Assembly: GCA_932521035.1 (NCBI GenBank)
Contig: OW051495.1
Span: 3,224,001 to 3,288,000, forward strand
Direction: 5' to 3'
Length of the DNA stretch: 64,000 nt
Source: Oscheius dolichura
Taxonomy: Eukaryota > Nematoda > Chromadorea > Rhabditida > Rhabditidae
Shown one piece after another: positions 21,688 to 32,028 of this stretch (the stretch's first letter is position 1; every line of letters begins with the position of its first letter). The notes beneath the pieces are model-generated. The model saw only the letters and a list, made by a program, of their open reading frames with translations, did no database searches and had not been told where the DNA came from. Position numbers and translations under genes: made by a program.

Positions 21688-24313
21688 ATGACGTCCCACA
21701 GGAGCAGTCTCCATCTTCTGCTCTTCTTAATAGTCATTTGTCATGTAGAGGCCATCAATACCACGGCCGAGCAGTTGGCCACTACCTTCCAGGTAGGCTA
21801 GGCCTTGTACAGGCTCAAGTAGTTGTTTCAGTTGATGCACTTCAATTGGGACTCGGTCAAGACTCCCTGCACAATTGCTATCTGGCTTCTCGTGGCTGCT
21901 CTCGCCAAAATATGTAAGCTTCCCTCCTTTTCTATTAGAACTCTCCTCCAGTTTTCAATAATCTCAAGCCGCTGACCTCTGTCCTCCCGGATTCGTCACT
22001 TTTAATATCTGTAGGCCTCGTAAGTCTCCCCTACTTCCAGGAAGGATCAAAGGGTTCAGATCCTCGGCTGTATCATCCGCCAGACGGGGTCAACCATCGA
22101 CTTCTCCATGGACTATCACGTCTTCTTCCTCTACCTCCTCCCGCCGATTATTTTCGATGCTGGTAGGATTGGATGGACAAGTATTATCTCCTCTTTTTAG
22201 GCTACTTCATGCCCAACCGGGCACTCTTCGAGAATATCGGCTCCGTTCTCCTCTTCTCTGTGGTAGGCACCCTCTGGAATACCTTCGCCATTGGTAACTG
22301 TCCTCCCCCTTCCCTTAGAATATCCCTTCAGGAGCGTCTCTCCTCCTCCTCCAGCAGTACCACGCCTTTTCGATGCCATTCACCACCTTCGAGATTTTCG
22401 TCTTCTCTGCCCTGATTTCGGCCGTCGACCCGGTACGTTAGTCAGCCAGCGGGAAGTGCGGCGTTCCTTGTTCTGGCCATCCTCTGCTAATTCGCATTGT
22501 GGTGTCACTGTCTAATTTGTCGGCGACCTTGCCCAGGAAAGGGAAAGAAAACAGAAAAGGCGAAGACATTTATAGCCTTCCAGGTAGCCGTGATTGCCGT
22601 CTTCGAGGAGATCCACGTGAATGAGTTTCTGTTTGTCAATGTCTTCGGGGAGGCTCTCTTCAACGACGGGGTCACTGTGGTCAGTCACCTCTCCTCCCTC
22701 TCTCCCAATTTCCTCTTCTAGGTACTGTACCAGATGTTCAAGAGCTTCGCCACCGTCGGTTCAGAGAATCTCGGCCCCCTCGAGTACACCCTCAGTGGGC
22801 TCTCCTTCTTCATCGTCGCCATCGGAGGAATGCTTGTCGGGATCGTCTTCGCCTTCATAACCGCCCTGGCTACCAAGTACACCTATCCTCCCGAGGTCCG
22901 TATCCTGGCCCCGGTCTTTGTCTTCGTCCTCCCTTACATGGCCTACCTGACCGCGGAGATGATCTCCCTCTCGCCCATTATTGCGTACGTGACTCCCCAG
23001 TTCCCCAGCTGACTGAACCCGTTTAGAATTGCCGTCTGCGGTATGGTTATGAAGCAATACGTCAAGGGGAACATCACCATAGCCGCTGCCAATTCGGTTA
23101 AATATTTTATCAAAATGATGGGACAGTCCATGGAGACTGTCATCTTCATGTTCCTCGGTCTGTCGACCATTAGCTCCGAGCATTACTGGGACACGTGGTT
23201 CGTCGTCTCCACCCTCATATTCTGTCTTCTCTGGAGAACTGTAGGTTCGTCGACCTACCGTACCACTCACAGATAGTCTACTTTCAGGGGTGATTATCCA
23301 ATGCTCCATTTTGAATCTCTTCCGCCATAAGAAGTTCTCCAAAGTTGACCAGTTCATTCTATCTTATGGCGGCCTCCGCGGAGCCATTGCCTTCGGTCTC
23401 GCGGTATCCATCCCAGCCGGCATTGAGGCAAAGCCCATGTTCGTTACGACAACTATTTGTACAATCTTCTTTACCGTATTCCTCCAGGTTTCTTCTGGTT
23501 CTTTTTTAAACACGCTAAGTTTAGGGAATCACCATTCGCCCGCTGGTAAAGTTTTTGGACGTAGAACTCGAAGAAATCAGAGAGCCGACCATGACGGAGA
23601 GTGTCTACGGCAAAGTGAGGCCACACTCCATCCTCTAATTAAATAATGCTTCAGTATTTGATCTATATGATGTCGGGTTTGGAGGAGATCGCCGGCCTTC
23701 GAGGACACTACTCTCTTAGGGACAGGCCAGTCTCCTCCATCGACTCGTCTCACTTCTCCTCCTTTTTAGATTTGACCGTTTCAACGGTAAATTCCTCCGA
23801 CCGGTCCTGATGAGACACGAGACCAAATGTGACTTTGATGCGTCCACAATCGTCCGGGCATACAACAAAATAACCCTGGAGGACGCGATGAAAGTCTCCC
23901 AGAGTCAGACGTAGGGTACACTCTCCCCTGCTCAAAAAGACTCCCGTTCAGGTCATTCAGCTCCCAGGAACAAAATACCGGAACAAGACAACGAGTGGGC
24001 TCGTCCGCTTCCAAAGTCGTTAAAGTAGGTTGTCCCCTTCCCGAATACGTTTTCTTAGTTCCAGGAGCCGGCCAGCCCAGTGACTGCGGGTCCCAGCAAA
24101 GACGATATGTACGCGATGTTTAGCGAGATGTTGGACAGGAAACTGAAGGAGATGAAGCTGGTCAACGAGAAGGGCAGAGAAGACCAGGACATCCCGGACG
24201 ACTACATGAAGCAAATGGAGGTGGAGAATGTGGACGACAACACGCACAACAGCCGGGACAGGATGAGAAAAAAGAGTTCAGGACTCGTAAGGCCGGTGTC
24301 TTTCGCTGTGTGA
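21688..24313 (+). CDS. Na+/H+ exchanger (NHE/NHX family, SLC9A)
   Basis: This membrane antiporter exchanges Na+ for H+ to set cell or organelle pH. A signal-like first segment ([15 protein letters not shown]) precedes about 11-12 spans. Family motifs are present: [18 protein letters not shown] (about 22125-22215), the [20 protein letters not shown] pair, the [15 protein letters not shown] motif with the Asn-Asp ion site, the [10 protein letters not shown] segment, and [13 protein letters not shown] near 23362-23402. The cytosolic tail has [15 protein letters not shown] and a mixed-charge regulatory region ([15 protein letters not shown]). About fourteen short introns are seen, plus one of about 150 bases (22435-22583) splitting SAVDP/VAVIA. 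All core motifs are intact, so it should be functional. The sFRP gene converges on it with 145 bp between the two stops. Confidence 0.93.
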
Positions 24314-24458
24314 GATGAATACGGGAAGTGCTCAATCATGACAATGCAATCTACTTTGTACAGTGTGAAACGGTTCATTTGGACAAGTAATAAAGCTCAT
24401 AAAGTGGAGACTAGAAGAATCAGATCAATGGAAAGGGCGCTGTACTCCGCGGGGCGAC

Positions 24459-26377
24459 TCAGAACAGACTGTACCGGCCGGTGTTGTGTTTCCTCATCGA
24501 GTAGTAGTGCGGTCTCCGGGAGGCGCTCTCTCGAATCTCTCGGCCAAGACTCTTACAATTCAACCTCTGGAACTGGTGGATGGCTCGTTTGAAGGCCTGG
24601 AAGGTCTGTTTCTACTGGGAGGACGAGGGAATAGTTTACCTTGTCCTTGGACCAGGGGAGGACTAAACTGGCAGTCAGCTGGCCGTCGTTGCCTTTGCTG
24701 GCCATCACCAGGAAGCGCTCGTCCGTCCCTCCGGAGACACCGCAGGGGCAGTCGGAGAGATTATTCGACAGGCGGATCTCTAGGAAGGCATCATGGGCCA
24801 TTTGGGGAAACTAACGGGTCTCGGGAACATTCCTCCGGCGGTCGGCCTTCTTCAGACTCCGTCCTCCCCTCACCGTAACATGTGTCCCTGTGATGCTGCT
24901 GATTTTCCCCTTGATCACTGAAGATTGCCTTTCTTTCAAACATTAAAAACATCTTTCCCACCTAGATGGCTACGGCAGAAATTGTCGACGAGATTCTCGT
25001 AGGTGGCCACTTGGCTGCAGGCTGGACAGCTGATGTCGCGCGCTTAAAGGAAACATGAGACGCTTCAGAAAGGGGGCCGACTTCTGGGGGGAGAGGCACG
25101 AGTTGTCACAATAACACATCGATTCGATTTGGGTAGGAGAGGCTATCATCCTCCTCCTCTTCCCTTTAGGGAGGCCAGCTTCCTCCTTCTGCCACCCTCG
25201 TGGCCGCCTTTACTATACGAGAAGGATGACCAGAAATGGAATGCCCGCTATCCTCAGTTATGAGCATAAGGGAAAGGGAATAACTGGTCCCCCAGGTGGC
25301 ACATTGGTTGTGAGGACAGCTGATGGATCGAGGTGCAAAGTGTTGGATAGGCTGATCGCCGTTTTGTGACACTTGAAAGAGGCCGACAAAAGACTTGACG
25401 AGTCCCTGCGAAAACCGTTTTGCCGCAGTTTTTAGAGTAATGCACAAACCACACGAGAGAGCCCCCCTTCGAAATTTGGTTTTGGTTTTGGTTTCGTCCG
25501 GGAGAAAAAGAGTTTACTTCTCGAGGACACGCGGGATTAGCCCGGTGAAAGGGGAGCCCCAGACACCGCATAAACAACGGGCCAGATGAGTCGGGAACGG
25601 CCGGCCAGACCCGGATCCCCTTTGACTTTTTTAAACGGATTATGAAATATTCTCAAGAGAAGAGGCGTTTTTCTGGGAGAGGAGTCATCAAAGTAAACGG
25701 GATTTGGAAGAGACAAACATTGAATAACCGCCCTTTTCCGGAACTCACCCTGCTTCTCGTGATTCACCGGCCGGAGACACATATCGTTATCTTCGGGATA
25801 CTTGTCGCAGGAGAGCATGTCCGGCCAGGGGAAGCCGTAGACAGACATCCGCCCCTCACATCCCTGCTTCACCGCCTCGCACAGCGACCGACAGGGGAGG
25901 ATCTCCTTGTCCATCGTCGGGAGACAAATGGGCGCGAACAGGGAGCATAAAAACAGCTGGAGATCACTTTGTTTTATAGATGAAAAGATCGGGAGATACC
26001 TGTGTATCCGGGTGGCAATTCAACTGGAGCAGGGACTTCCAATCGCTGGAGGCGTGGACCACCTCGGCTAGTGTTTCGTGTTCCAACAGATTCGGCAGTC
26101 GCATCTGATCATACTGTAAATATTCCCTTCAGTACTCAATTCCCTGCTGGATCACCTGAATTCCGTAGCAGATAGACAAATTCGAGGGGATCGGCACACA
26201 GCGGGGCCCGGTTGGGCGCTCTGAACTCAACATGGCCCATGAGTCGGAGAGGTAGGCGCTACCCTGAAATGGCCTGTGTCTCGGGGAACAAAGGAATGGA
26301 CCCGCCTGTGGTAGGGACAGTGACAAATCAATTAATAATGGGAATAATACGGCGGCGAGGGAGGCCGAGGGTGCCAT
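24459..26377 (-). CDS. Secreted Frizzled-related protein (CRD + NTR)
   Basis: This is a secreted Wnt modulator. The start at 26377 gives a signal peptide (MAPSASLAAVLFPLLIDLSL). The Frizzled cysteine-rich domain runs from GPRCVPIPSNLSICYGIQ through YDQMRLPNLLEHETLAEV and FLCSLFAPICLP to PCRSLCEAVKQGCE and DMLSCDKYP, so the usual ten-Cys pattern is present. A netrin-like (NTR) module follows, with CPACSQVATYENLVDNFC near 24975-25030, CPCGVSGGTDERFLVMA and VLPWSKD. The C-terminus is basic. CRD plus NTR without membrane spans defines sFRPs rather than Frizzled. Two introns are unusual. One of about 700 bases (about 25048-25747) separates CRD from NTR. Another (26305 down to 26264, 42 bases) needs a GC donor, because the only GT donor there puts a stop in frame. 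Confidence 0.9.
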
Positions 26378-26679
26378 ATCGCGAGTGACCGAGACAAGCC
26401 GCCCCGCCCAGCCTCTGCTCCGAACTACGGTAGAGGAACGCATAGTTTAGGCTGGGAGGAACACTTATCGACACCTGGGCAAGGACAAACGGAACACTTT
26501 CGAGGCTCATTTTTTATTGGGAGAGGAGCGCAAGGCTTCTGGAGGCTCGTCTTGAAGCCAATAGAATTGGTCTGCTACTTGGGCTACTATTCCTTGTCCA
26601 TTGCCCCCAACGACTAAAAACCTGTCACCTTCCCATAACTACAGGTGCTAATCGCCTAAAACAAAGGAAACACTAATTG
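26378..26679. other. Short intergenic region
   Basis: This stretch lies between the sFRP start and the left arm of the inverted repeat. It probably carries the sFRP promoter. No gene or clear motif is seen. Confidence 0.4.
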
Positions 26680-27952
26680 CCGTTGACAAATTGCTGTTCT
26701 CACATGGGAGAAAGGGCCGGTAGTTCTAGTGGAAGTGTCATCCATCACTGATAAACTGTCTGATTGTCTCTGAACTTTCAACGTTCACCGTTTCACCGCC
26801 TGGGTGCTAGTCAATTAGAAAGCGAACAAGATATTTCGGATAGTTTATTGGAAACTAGGTTTCCCTGGGAAATGCTCGGCAAGACAAGGGACAAGGAATG
26901 TACACGTGGTGGAATCAAAAGAGAAGCAGCTACTTGCCCCTCTGCTCGTCGAGGTGCTTGACGACTCCGTCCCAGAGGCGGATTCTCGCCTGGAGAGCCT
27001 TCTCGGCGGCCACGGTGGCCTCTTCCCAGCGGTCGTCGTCGTTGCCGCCACAGAGCTCAGCCATCATCATCAGGGACATCGGCCCGTGGTCCTCGCCGTC
27101 GACTTCGATGTGTCTCTCGAGGTAGACGATGAACGTGTCCAGGGCGCCCTCCATGCCCTGGTTCATGTCGCGGAGGAGGCCGGTGAACATGAGGGGGATG
27201 AGGTCTTCACGGCCGAAGGCGAAGGCCGCGGCCACGATGTGCAGCTTTCCGGTTCGGATAAACTCGAAGGTGGTGCGGACGAAGCCGGCGGCCGGGGCAG
27301 GGGCATCTTTGAGAGCCTCGGCCAGGGCGGTGTCGGAGATGTCGCCTTTCTTGGCGATAGCGGCCAGCACCTTCTGGACTCGCTCGGTGGTGGAGCCGGC
27401 GGCCTCCATGGACTCAAGGTAGAGCTCGAGGTGAGAGATGTGCTGCTCTCCGACGAAGTCGCTCTCCTCCCCGAGGACGATCTCGTTGATGAGTCTTCGG
27501 GAGATGCGGGGACCCTGGGCACTCCATGGCACACTGACACAGGTCAGTTCGCGTTGGAGGTACTGGAAGATGGCAGGTTCGGGGGATCTGGGAAAGAGGA
27601 CAAACCTTGAGGAGACTCATAAAATCCCAGACGGCGTAGACGTGGTTCTCCATGAAGCGGCGAAGGTCGGCGATGTTCTGGACGGCCTTGTAGAGGGGGT
27701 GGACGGCCAGCTGCTTCTGGAGGGGCTCGAGGCGTTTCTGGAGGCGGTTGACGGCCTCGTGAGGGAAGTTCTCGGGGAAGGCGTGGGCGACCATTATTCT
27801 TATGGTTGTGGATGGGAGAGTCAGTTGGCTGGATGTCTTCCTCTCCCGGCTCATCCCTTTTATGGGGAACTGTCTGCCCGCCCCGGAAGGCCAGAAATAA
27901 CCCGCGCCGTCGTCTTCGCTCTATCAACTGCCCCTTGATAGTTGAATGACCA
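26680..27952 (-). repeat. Left arm of long inverted repeat (1,273 bp)
   Basis: This arm is the reverse complement of 29597-30869. Paired positions sum to 57549 at both ends and at every open frame compared, so there is no net insertion or deletion. All nine pairs of open frames across the arms have identical translations, and the segments I compared base by base are identical. It carries one whole DUF3050 gene with about 158 bp upstream and 250 bp downstream. Confidence 0.93.
26930..27794 (-). CDS. DUF3050 protein (heme-oxygenase-like fold), left copy
   Basis: Two exons are joined over one 43-base intron and encode about 273 residues. Motifs of the DUF3050 family are clear: [20 protein letters not shown] in exon 1, then [40 protein letters not shown] and [20 protein letters not shown]. 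The family is placed near heme-oxygenase-like helical proteins and is known mainly from bacteria; its reaction is not established. The His in [10 protein letters not shown] and the Glu/His residues in GEESD...HISHLELY are conserved and could bind metal. Codon use is strongly C/G-ending (CTC, ATC, GCC). The gene has a typical short worm intron and a poly(A) signal, so it is a resident gene and not contamination. It is transcribed away from its twin. Confidence 0.85.
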
Positions 27953-29596
27953 ACCAGCGCAGTGTCGTCGTTGGGTGATGGGAAGTGATCATGTCGATTG
28001 TTTGTAACTAATCCACTGCTTGTTTTCGGATCATACGCTTGATCTTCTGAGGGGTCTATTTCCTGTTTCTGATAGCAATCAACCAGATCTTCCTTATTTT
28101 TAGCTTCTTCGGTTAGTTTCCAAGCCATCCTAACTTGTGTCTTTTGTCTTTGATTGATGTTGCATTTGTTTCTCTCCCTGAAAAACAAGGACCTCAGAAC
28201 TTCAGATATCTTGTATGTGGACTCCGCTTTGAAGGTTTCCATTTATCCGACAAACAGTTATGGTGCTCTCGATCGTTCGCTACAATTTAGCACACGATTT
28301 TGAGAAATACAGCAAAAGCTGCTTCACTCAATGTTCGCCTCTATCAATTAGAATTACTGTAGTAACGTTTTTTCCTCCCTCGAAAGGGAGGCCTCCAAAA
28401 TATGATGACCAGCACTGGTTTCCCAGGCGGTCAGAAGCGTTTCTTTACCTCAAGGGTTGATGCTATAAGCATAACTTAGATTGCGCGCGCTGTCAAGGCA
28501 TAGCTAACAGCTGCCGAGAGTTTACGGGTGCGGCGGTGCACGCTTCTACTCAAATTTACTCAGATTTACTTGAATCTTTTTACGATTGGGGAATATCAAA
28601 CATTTTCATGAAACTATTGGGTATCATGTTGGATCTTTTCTCTTTCTATAAGTTGCCAACTGCTTGTATTCTTCCCATTCCTCCGTTTGTCCGGCCACGA
28701 GAAGCAGCAAAGTACCTAGTTCGATCCAGATACAGAAAGTCTGCTCGGTTACACTTTGAACGTGCTGAACGAGAAGGGAAAATATTCGTCGTGATTGTAC
28801 AGTAGTCGAAAATAGGCACGGGATGTCGGGGTCTATCTATTGTCCAAAGTTACACCGTACATGACGTAGACTCGGCCGATGGTCGACAGTTCTGGCGGAG
28901 TTCAGAGACAACTTCCGATGGGTGATGGATGACGACTATTTGGGGTCGACGGGGACAACCGGGGAATGTTCTGACAGCCTGACGACACTTCTACTCTCTG
29001 GAACCATAATAAAAATCAATTCTGTCCGAAAAAGAAGGTTACGGTGGCTGAGTCGGGTCTTTTGGGTAGTGTACGGGTTTCGGTACGGTGAAAACGACAA
29101 AGGCACTTGTACAAGTTGGGTGGCAGAATGTAAAGAACAGAAAGAACAGAGGGATCAAAAATGGCTCAAAGAATAAAAGAGAGAGATCAGTCAGACTGGG
29201 AATATCTTTCTAGACACGGTGCCTCGTGGAATTCCGGCTATGTGTGGATATGGTTTGCTCTCTTTTGACTGGAGAGTCCATGATAAATGAAACACGACGA
29301 AAACATGGGATTATTGGAAGATGGAGTCATGTAAAAATCATACAAACATGAGAAAAACCAGCAGATTATTAAAATTGGAAGAAAATCTGGTGTACAAGGA
29401 GACCCTTTGTTTATAGAAATAATTACTCACGATCGTCTTGAATAGATCAGCCCCTATATTTTAACAATAGATAGCATACATGGAAAGTTTGAGCAATACA
29501 TCGGAAGAGTGCTCAAGCACGCCATCGCTCCCCTGTCAACGGTTTTCATTGTTCAGAAAATCGCTATTCGTGTCGCTGACGACAGCGTGACCGAGA
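27953..29596. other. Spacer of the inverted repeat
   Basis: This 1,644-bp spacer lies between the two divergent DUF3050 genes and should hold their outer promoter sequence. It is more AT-rich than the arms. A minus-strand frame runs from 28242 into the left arm and begins METFKAESTYKISEVLRSLF. Its composition is protein-like but it lacks a known domain. Another frame at 28536-28805 (+) is also unrecognised. A small perfect hairpin (CCTCCCTCGAAAGGGAGG) lies at about 28375-28392. Confidence 0.5.
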
Positions 29597-30869
29597 TGGT
29601 CATTCAACTATCAAGGGGCAGTTGATAGAGCGAAGACGACGGCGCGGGTTATTTCTGGCCTTCCGGGGCGGGCAGACAGTTCCCCATAAAAGGGATGAGC
29701 CGGGAGAGGAAGACATCCAGCCAACTGACTCTCCCATCCACAACCATAAGAATAATGGTCGCCCACGCCTTCCCCGAGAACTTCCCTCACGAGGCCGTCA
29801 ACCGCCTCCAGAAACGCCTCGAGCCCCTCCAGAAGCAGCTGGCCGTCCACCCCCTCTACAAGGCCGTCCAGAACATCGCCGACCTTCGCCGCTTCATGGA
29901 GAACCACGTCTACGCCGTCTGGGATTTTATGAGTCTCCTCAAGGTTTGTCCTCTTTCCCAGATCCCCCGAACCTGCCATCTTCCAGTACCTCCAACGCGA
30001 ACTGACCTGTGTCAGTGTGCCATGGAGTGCCCAGGGTCCCCGCATCTCCCGAAGACTCATCAACGAGATCGTCCTCGGGGAGGAGAGCGACTTCGTCGGA
30101 GAGCAGCACATCTCTCACCTCGAGCTCTACCTTGAGTCCATGGAGGCCGCCGGCTCCACCACCGAGCGAGTCCAGAAGGTGCTGGCCGCTATCGCCAAGA
30201 AAGGCGACATCTCCGACACCGCCCTGGCCGAGGCTCTCAAAGATGCCCCTGCCCCGGCCGCCGGCTTCGTCCGCACCACCTTCGAGTTTATCCGAACCGG
30301 AAAGCTGCACATCGTGGCCGCGGCCTTCGCCTTCGGCCGTGAAGACCTCATCCCCCTCATGTTCACCGGCCTCCTCCGCGACATGAACCAGGGCATGGAG
30401 GGCGCCCTGGACACGTTCATCGTCTACCTCGAGAGACACATCGAAGTCGACGGCGAGGACCACGGGCCGATGTCCCTGATGATGATGGCTGAGCTCTGTG
30501 GCGGCAACGACGACGACCGCTGGGAAGAGGCCACCGTGGCCGCCGAGAAGGCTCTCCAGGCGAGAATCCGCCTCTGGGACGGAGTCGTCAAGCACCTCGA
30601 CGAGCAGAGGGGCAAGTAGCTGCTTCTCTTTTGATTCCACCACGTGTACATTCCTTGTCCCTTGTCTTGCCGAGCATTTCCCAGGGAAACCTAGTTTCCA
30701 ATAAACTATCCGAAATATCTTGTTCGCTTTCTAATTGACTAGCACCCAGGCGGTGAAACGGTGAACGTTGAAAGTTCAGAGACAATCAGACAGTTTATCA
30801 GTGATGGATGACACTTCCACTAGAACTACCGGCCCTTTCTCCCATGTGAGAACAGCAATTTGTCAACGG
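29597..30869 (+). repeat. Right arm of long inverted repeat (1,273 bp)
   Basis: This arm is the reverse complement of 26680-27952. Identity stops abruptly on both sides: at 29597 the shared text begins with TGGTCATTCAAC and at 30869 it ends with GTCAACGG. Flanking bases then differ from the left arm's flanks. It includes the DUF3050 gene and its AATAAA signal near 30702. Confidence 0.93.
29755..30619 (+). CDS. DUF3050 protein (heme-oxygenase-like fold), right copy
   Basis: The protein is identical to the left copy. The start ([20 protein letters not shown]) is chosen because the frame upstream of it is preceded by basal promoter-like sequence and this Met fits family length. Exon 1 ends at VWDFMSLLK, a 43-base intron follows (29944-29986), and exon 2 runs to the stop at 30617-30619. 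The C-terminus is [13 protein letters not shown]. An open antisense frame of 234 codons exists in both copies but is a by-product of the GC-rich codon pattern. Total identity between copies points to very recent duplication or ongoing gene conversion. Confidence 0.85.
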
Positions 30870-31292
30870 TACGAGTTCGAAGTTCACCAAATAAGAAGTA
30901 GTATAAAATATGTATTATCTTGTCGTCTAACAAGGTGTCTCCTCGTCCTCTCCATGAGTCGCATTGGAAGTCCTCGTTGTTCTCTTCCCTCCCTTTCCAC
31001 AGAGGATTGGGGTATCAGAGAAAAATGTCTTGAAAGTCGTCATAATTGCTGAAAGATGTGGGAAAGATGAAAGACCCTATGGGTTCTCTTACCTGATTGT
31101 AGTTCATCGTGTTTTTGTAAATTAGCCGTTGTCAAGGCAGACGAAGTTTCTTCATCCTCCTTGGTGGCAGAACCTGACTAATTGATTACGATGGTCTCCT
31201 TCTGAAACTACCCTTCGATACGGTCCTTTGTAGTGGTGTCGGAGGTTTCAACGTCTTTATATTAGCGTAGATAATATCCTTTTCCTAAAACT
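30870..31292. other. Intergenic region
   Basis: This stretch lies between the right repeat arm and the stop of a minus-strand gene. It is fairly AT-rich and has no recognised element or gene. Confidence 0.4.
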
Positions 31293-32028
31293 CTATTCTC
31301 TGCAGCTGGTCCCGCCTACCGTCGTCTTCCCCCTGCCCACCATGTCGGCCAGTTTGGAGATGGGAACATTCGGCGGCTCGGGAAGATTCTCCATGAAACC
31401 ATTGGTTAAATAGTCACTGTAATGGATGAAGAATAAAGAAGACCGTTGGAAACTTACTCCAAATTCTGAAGAGAGCTCTGGATAGTGGCCTTCTTCGAGT
31501 TTTCGGAGGATATTGAGGCAAACGACGAGCCCGTGTCCTCCACCGGCCTGAAATTTCAATTTTAACCGTTCTGATCCTCATCCTACGTGGTTTTCAAGGA
31601 AGCAAGCCTTTTGGTAATGATCGGAGGGGAGTCAAAATGGTCCATTGGCTGAAAATGACCCTTTCTTTCTGTATTTTTGGAATACTCACGTGAATAATAT
31701 GGAGCAATCCACGGCGGCGGGGTCTTTCGAACTTCAGCATCTGAACCGTTCCGAAAATTATTCTTTCTCCTTTCTTCGAACTTCACAGATTTCTTGAAGT
31801 GTCCACGGGCAATTTCTGTACGCGGCGTAGACCAAAAAGGTCGTGGAGCAGAGGAGGACGAGGATGAAGAGGAGGAGAAGGAGACGCTGTAGCCACCAGG
31901 AACAGTCTCCCTTTCGAAGGGCCGAAAAGTCTAAAGTCTCGTGTGTTTGAACAGGAAAATAACAGATTAATCCAACCGTAAGAGGGCGGAAGCGAGGTGG
32001 ACAACAGGATCTTCGTCGACGACGGCAT
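31293..32028 (-). CDS. Small single-span membrane / Ser-rich protein, splicing uncertain
   Basis: The likely start at 32028 follows tttcag by 29 bases. The first exons read MPSSTKILLSTSLPPSYDFS, then a membrane span CSWWLQRLLLLLFILVLLCS with flanking charged residues. Downstream exons on the same strand, joined over introns of about 40 bases, give a different in-frame run: HPMDHFDSPPIITKRLASLK, then TGSSFASISSENSKKATIQS, and FMENLPEPPNVPISKLADMV, ending GGTSCRE. The joint between the membrane exon and these is unclear. One donor (about 31806) leads to a short luminal-like end, VRKTPPPWIAPYYS. A weaker one keeps the long tail in frame. It may therefore be one gene with alternative ends, or two genes. 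No family is recognised. Confidence 0.5.

Noticed and set aside
26906-27610. Antisense open frame of 234 codons in the repeat arms (also 29939-30643)
   Set aside because: It mirrors the DUF3050 exon 2, whose C-ending codons leave the opposite strand open. It shows no domain or splice context.
27544-28242. 232-codon minus frame crossing from spacer into the left arm
   Set aside because: Only the spacer part looks protein-like. The rest overlaps DUF3050 exon 1 in another frame. Not called as a gene.
29115-29140. GAATGTAAAGAA resembling the miR-1 core
   Set aside because: The first bases do not fit the miR-1 seed and no complementary arm is seen within 100 bases, so it is likely chance.
31758-32028. 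KASH-domain assignment for the small membrane protein
   Set aside because: The span and Pro-rich end are suggestive, but the terminal PPPX and spectrin repeats are absent.
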